64,000 nt of DNA from Clostridium fessum (GTDB taxonomy: Bacteria > Bacillota > Clostridia > Lachnospirales > Lachnospiraceae), in assembly GCF_003024715.1 (NCBI RefSeq), contig NZ_PYLO01000002.1, forward strand, positions 744,001-808,000, written 5' to 3'. Each line of letters begins with the position of its first letter. Within the stretch, counting starts at the first letter, position 1. Under the pieces are notes generated by a model that saw only the letters and a program-made list of their open reading frames with translations, was not told where the DNA came from and made no database searches. Below are positions 61,851-64,000 of the stretch, piece after piece. The position numbers and the translations under genes are program-made.

Positions 61851-62420
61851 TCATTTACGATTTTTCTTATGCTGATTTGCCCAGTAAGATTTTACAGGGA
61901 TTCTTCTTCTTTTTATGTCCTCCATAAATTCTTCTTTGTCAATATTACTATCAATGGTAAATAATTTTTCTCCATTTACATATACACGCATAGAACCTTT
62001 CTTTCTCTCGCAATAGGTAATATCTTCAAAGTGAAAAGTTCTCTTTCTTCCAAAAGTTGAACGCCATGTGATTTCATCTCCGTTCACTTCCAGTTTCCAC
62101 ATAATCATGTTCAATGAGCCGATTAAAGAAACAATAAAGAAAATACTAAAACCAATTGGTGGCAATAAATCATCTTGTTGAATAGCACTGGCTACCGTAG
62201 CTCCCCCAAAAAGAAACACCGCCAATACAAAAAACATAGTAAGTACTTTTTCGGTTTTTATTATATAATGCGTCCTAATTATTCCCTTTTTCTGTTCTTC
62301 CTCTCGTTCTTTAGCTCTCTTTTGTTGAAGATTTACAAGATATTTCAAAAGAAGAAGTACAACTAAATAGGGACCTATTTGTGTAATTATATTCAAACAC
62401 ATTCGTAAAAAATTATTCAT
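61851..62420 (-). CDS. Cassette gene 4: membrane protein with PH-like domain (DUF6560-like)
   Basis: The 189-residue protein has an N-terminal helix, a basic cytoplasmic loop and two more hydrophobic helices. The C-terminal part (MWKLEVNGDEITWRSTFGRKRTFHFEDITYCERKKGSMRVYVNGEKLF) looks like a bacterial PH domain. This is the layout of DUF6560-type proteins, of unknown function. GGAGGG precedes the ATG. The shared cassette promoter (TTCCAT, TATAAT) lies at 62499-62527. It is A+T-rich and ends in repeat B. Confidence 0.8.
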   Translation of the reverse strand: MNNFLRMCLNIITQIGPYLVVLLLLKYLVNLQQKRAKEREEEQKKGIIRTHYIIKTEKVLTMFFVLAVFLFGGATVASAIQQDDLLPPIGFSIFFIVSLIGSLNMIMWKLEVNGDEITWRSTFGRKRTFHFEDITYCERKKGSMRVYVNGEKLFTIDSNIDKEEFMEDIKRRRIPVKSYWANQHKKNRK

Positions 62421-62498
62421 TTTTGCCCTCCATAGTTCCAGCTATATAAAAATGATTGTTTGAAATCGAGTATTAAAAACCTCAATTTTTCATATCTC

Positions 62499-62527
62499 AT
62501 TATACTTCATCAACTTAAAGAATGGAA
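62499..62527 (-). promoter_or_regulatory. Promoter of cassette gene 4
   Basis: TTCCAT and TATAAT, 17 bases apart. The spacer TCTTTAAGTTGATGAAG differs by one base from cassettes 1 and 2. Confidence 0.75.
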
Positions 62528-62571
62528 GAAAAAATTTTGTGTACAGAGTTCCTGTTCAAGCCTTGTAACGC

Positions 62572-62631
62572 ACATTTCCGCAAAATCCATAGTCCCCGAT
62601 ACTTTCCTCACAGGCGATAGGCAACGGTCAA
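62572..62631 (-). repeat. Cassette flank repeat C, copy 2
   Basis: It encodes the C-terminal tail EESIGDYGFCGNVRYKA and a stop, with an in-frame stop close upstream. Only a gene tail is left. It lies just upstream of the cassette 4 promoter. Confidence 0.85.
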
Positions 62632-62684
62632 AACATCAGGTCTGCACCTGACATTTTAACCGCATATCAGCCCTGATTATCACA

Positions 62685-62975
62685 TTATCCCTGCTGGCTG
62701 TTCAGCCCATGCTTTTTCGCATATTCGCTGGCTTTCTGTCTGCGTTCCTCACTGTAAGGCGGCAGGAAACGGATAGACAGACGGGACTTTGCCAGCTCAT
62801 AAGAAACACCGCCTTGAACATTGGATTTTTCCAGTCGGCAAAGGTCAGGGTACTTCTTAGCAAAAGCAGCCAACCTCTTTTTCAATCCGGCGTTGTGGGT
62901 GTAGATATTTGCCTTGTCCTCGCCCTCATTAAAGAGAACGATTGTTTCTTTCTCAATCTTCGTCAGTCTCGTCAT
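62685..62975 (-). CDS. Small transposon-backbone protein, unknown
   Basis: The 96-residue basic protein (MTRLTKIEKETIVLFNEGEDKANIYTHNAGLKKRL start, PPYSEERRQKASEYAKKHG end) is typical of clostridial mobile elements but has no known role. GGAGGG precedes the ATG. It overlaps the next gene by 23 bases, suggesting translational coupling. It might bind DNA because of its charge, but no helix-turn-helix is obvious. Confidence 0.75.
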   Translation of the reverse strand: MTRLTKIEKETIVLFNEGEDKANIYTHNAGLKKRLAAFAKKYPDLCRLEKSNVQGGVSYELAKSRLSIRFLPPYSEERRQKASEYAKKHGLNSQQG

Positions 62976-63201
62976 AGCAGCCCTCCCTATGGTTTTTCAA
63001 CACACGCAGCTTGCAGTAAAAGCAGCGATACCACCTTTCAACACCCTCAGCACTCAGCTTGACGGAAAGCATATAAAACAGCTTCTTCGCCACTGGATCG
63101 GGTGCAAGGGCAGCTACCATACGCAAACGCTCGACAGTTGCTTTCAGGTTCGGACAGCCAAAGGCATAAAGGGCTTCCATTTCATTCCGGTTCATCTTCA
63201 T
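62953..63201 (-). CDS. Small transposon-backbone protein with Cys-rich end, unknown
   Basis: The 82-residue protein begins MKMNRNEMEALYAFGCPNLKATVERLRMVAAL. It ends with a region containing CFYCKLRVLKNHREGC, which could bind a metal. The start at 63201 has AAGGAGG eight bases upstream. It lies between tnpV and the overlapping downstream gene, so it is probably part of one operon with the recombinase. Function not recognised. Confidence 0.75.
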   Translation of the reverse strand: MKMNRNEMEALYAFGCPNLKATVERLRMVAALAPDPVAKKLFYMLSVKLSAEGVERWYRCFYCKLRVLKNHREGCYDETDED

Positions 63202-63310
63202 TGTGTTTTCCTCCTTAAAGTTTGATAAATGAAAAGCGACAGACACTTCATAAGGAAATACCTGTCGCTTCGTTTACGATACAAATTTGTTGGTTTTGGA
63301 CTTGATAAAA

Positions 63311-63694
63311 TCAGCAGTAAATCATTTCCTGTCTGATGATTTCTTCGGCTCGGTTACGGATAGAGTTCATGGACTGTACCCACAACATCTGATTGTCTGC
63401 TTTCATGGTTTCGGTCACGCCCTCGGCTTGTTTCATCTGCTCAATGATAAGGCTGCACCTTTCCGTTGCCTGTTCGTCCAGGTCAGCAAGGTAAGTATGC
63501 AGTTCGCCGGATAAACAGAGGGCAGAGAACCTTGTAGGGCGGTACTGCTCCAAATATGTCCTGTGCAGTCTGCCCCACATACCGATAGGGCGGTGTTCCT
63601 CCGGTAGCTTCAAGTCCGGCACATAGTAATCGCCCACAAGAACATAGTCCAGACCGTTGCTTTTGTCATGGATTCGTGATTTCAATTCTGTCAT
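63311..63694 (-). CDS. tnpV: TnpV of the nested element
   Basis: The 127-residue protein matches the TnpV family (VLVGDYYVPDLKLPEEHRPIGMWGRLHRTYLEQYRP, QMLWVQSMNSIRNRAEEIIRQEMI). It is clearly related to the overlapping tnpV at 51676 but diverged. It starts in an ATGA overlap with the serine recombinase stop, the usual tnpX-tnpV order of Tn4451-type elements. AAAGGAG lies upstream. The biochemical role is unknown. Confidence 0.88.
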   Translation of the reverse strand: MTELKSRIHDKSNGLDYVLVGDYYVPDLKLPEEHRPIGMWGRLHRTYLEQYRPTRFSALCLSGELHTYLADLDEQATERCSLIIEQMKQAEGVTETMKADNQMLWVQSMNSIRNRAEEIIRQEMIYC

Positions 63695-64000
63695 GCTATT
63701 TTTTCTCCTTTCACTTTTTGCCGCTTTGATTTGCTTGTGACGTTCTGTTCAACACACACATTGCTATCAGAACTTTTTTCTTCTGCTATACGCTCATGCT
63801 CCGCAAATTCTTTTGATTTCTCACGAATCTTTTTCATATACTTACGATTGGATTCTCGTTTTCTGCGAAGTCGTTCCGCCTCTTTTTCAGCAGCAATCCT
63901 TTCTTCCTCTGTTGGTTCATGCTGCTCCACAGGTACTTGAAATTGCCCGACATAGTTAAGATATATCTCCACCTCTGTGGTGCGGTCTGCACCTTTTCCT
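63691..64000 (-). CDS. Large serine recombinase, C-terminal end (partial)
   Basis: The frame is open to the window edge. It encodes RTTEVEIYLNYVGQFQVP followed by a long charged helix rich in Glu, Arg and Lys. This is the usual C-terminus (DUF4368-type tail) of large serine recombinases such as TnpX. The catalytic domain is outside the window. Position before tnpV supports the assignment. It would excise and insert the nested element. Confidence 0.75.
   Translation of the reverse strand, partial: GKGADRTTEVEIYLNYVGQFQVPVEQHEPTEEERIAAEKEAERLRRKRESNRKYMKKIREKSKEFAEHERIAEEKSSDSNVCVEQNVTSKSKRQKVKGEKIA

Larger units (their letters stand above)
31569..64000. mobile_element. Large integrative conjugative-type element, left part (Tn1549/CTn-like), extends past the window
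   Basis: It starts at the tRNA fragment and carries, in order, a small unknown gene, integrase, excisionase-like genes, MazF and regulators. An accessory block with erm(B) follows, then relaxase, MobC, a methylase-helicase, ICE accessory proteins and topoisomerase III. The topoisomerase gene is interrupted by another element at about 55.17 kb. Secretion genes are not in the window, so conjugation is inferred from homologous elements. The interval 31610-32005 contains a near palindrome at 31828-31850 that could be an integrase arm site. No gene is seen there. Confidence 0.85.
55171..64000. mobile_element. Tn4451-like mobilizable element with cassette array, extends past the window
   Basis: It contains tnpW, a VirE-family helicase with iteron-like repeats, primase, a Mob relaxase with a hairpin typical of oriT, tnpV and the C-terminus of a large serine recombinase. 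All backbone genes are on the minus strand. It interrupts the ICE topB at about 55.17 kb. Four single-gene cassettes lie between backbone genes. Confidence 0.8.

Overview
The window reads as a Firmicutes (Clostridia, most likely Lachnospiraceae) chromosome followed by a long stack of mobile DNA. Evidence for the host: strong AGGAGG-type ribosome sites, a PerR-regulated rubredoxin, desulfoferrodoxin and rubrerythrin set, hybrid-cluster protein, an iron-dependent alcohol dehydrogenase, and Tn1549/CTn- and Tn4451-type transposon genes typical of gut clostridia. I cannot name the genus.

Region 1, 1 to about 18.5 kb, is ordinary chromosome of moderate G+C. It holds tRNA-Lys(CTT), thioredoxin, TrmB, a DUF4145/SH3 membrane protein, a HAD phosphatase, an unusual DUF1461-carboxypeptidase fusion, a DEDDh exonuclease, a RelA/SpoT-domain protein, an iron alcohol dehydrogenase, a short MprF-like lysyltransferase, an alpha/beta hydrolase, a Tim44-like protein, a YbaK-family protein and hydroxylamine reductase. 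Five copies of one structured dispersed repeat of about 130 bp lie between these genes and are not seen further right.

Region 2, 18.7 to 31.5 kb, is A+T-rich and looks like the remains of several integrative elements. It contains tails or fragments of an integrase, a DUF4366-type protein, ArdA, hemerythrin, lactate dehydrogenase, a NifX-like protein, ParA and ParB. Two apparently intact cargo blocks survive. One is an operon for phospholipase D, response regulator, histidine kinase and FUSC permease. The other is an oxidative-stress block: rubredoxin, desulfoferrodoxin, a flavin reductase-rubredoxin-rubrerythrin fusion, PerR, YaaA and Bcp.

Region 3, 31.6 to about 55.2 kb, is the integrase-proximal part of a large ICE inserted at a tRNA 3' end. 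It carries integrase, a three-repeat excisionase-like protein, MazF, regulators, an ImmR/ImmA-like switch with an operator array, a second integrase, constitutive-type erm(B), relaxase, MobC, and a 2776-residue methylase-helicase gene that contains tnpV in another reading frame. Type IV secretion genes are not in the window and should lie to the right if the ICE is conjugative.

Region 4, 55.2 kb to the right edge, is a second, Tn4451-like mobilizable element inserted in the ICE topoisomerase gene. Its backbone is a large serine recombinase (C-terminus only), tnpV, two small genes, a Mob relaxase with a candidate oriT, primase, a VirE-family helicase with iteron-like repeats, and tnpW. Between backbone genes sit four A+T-rich single-gene cassettes for small membrane-associated or secreted proteins. 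They share promoters, terminators and duplicated backbone gene tails. This cassette layout is the strongest candidate for an undescribed system here.
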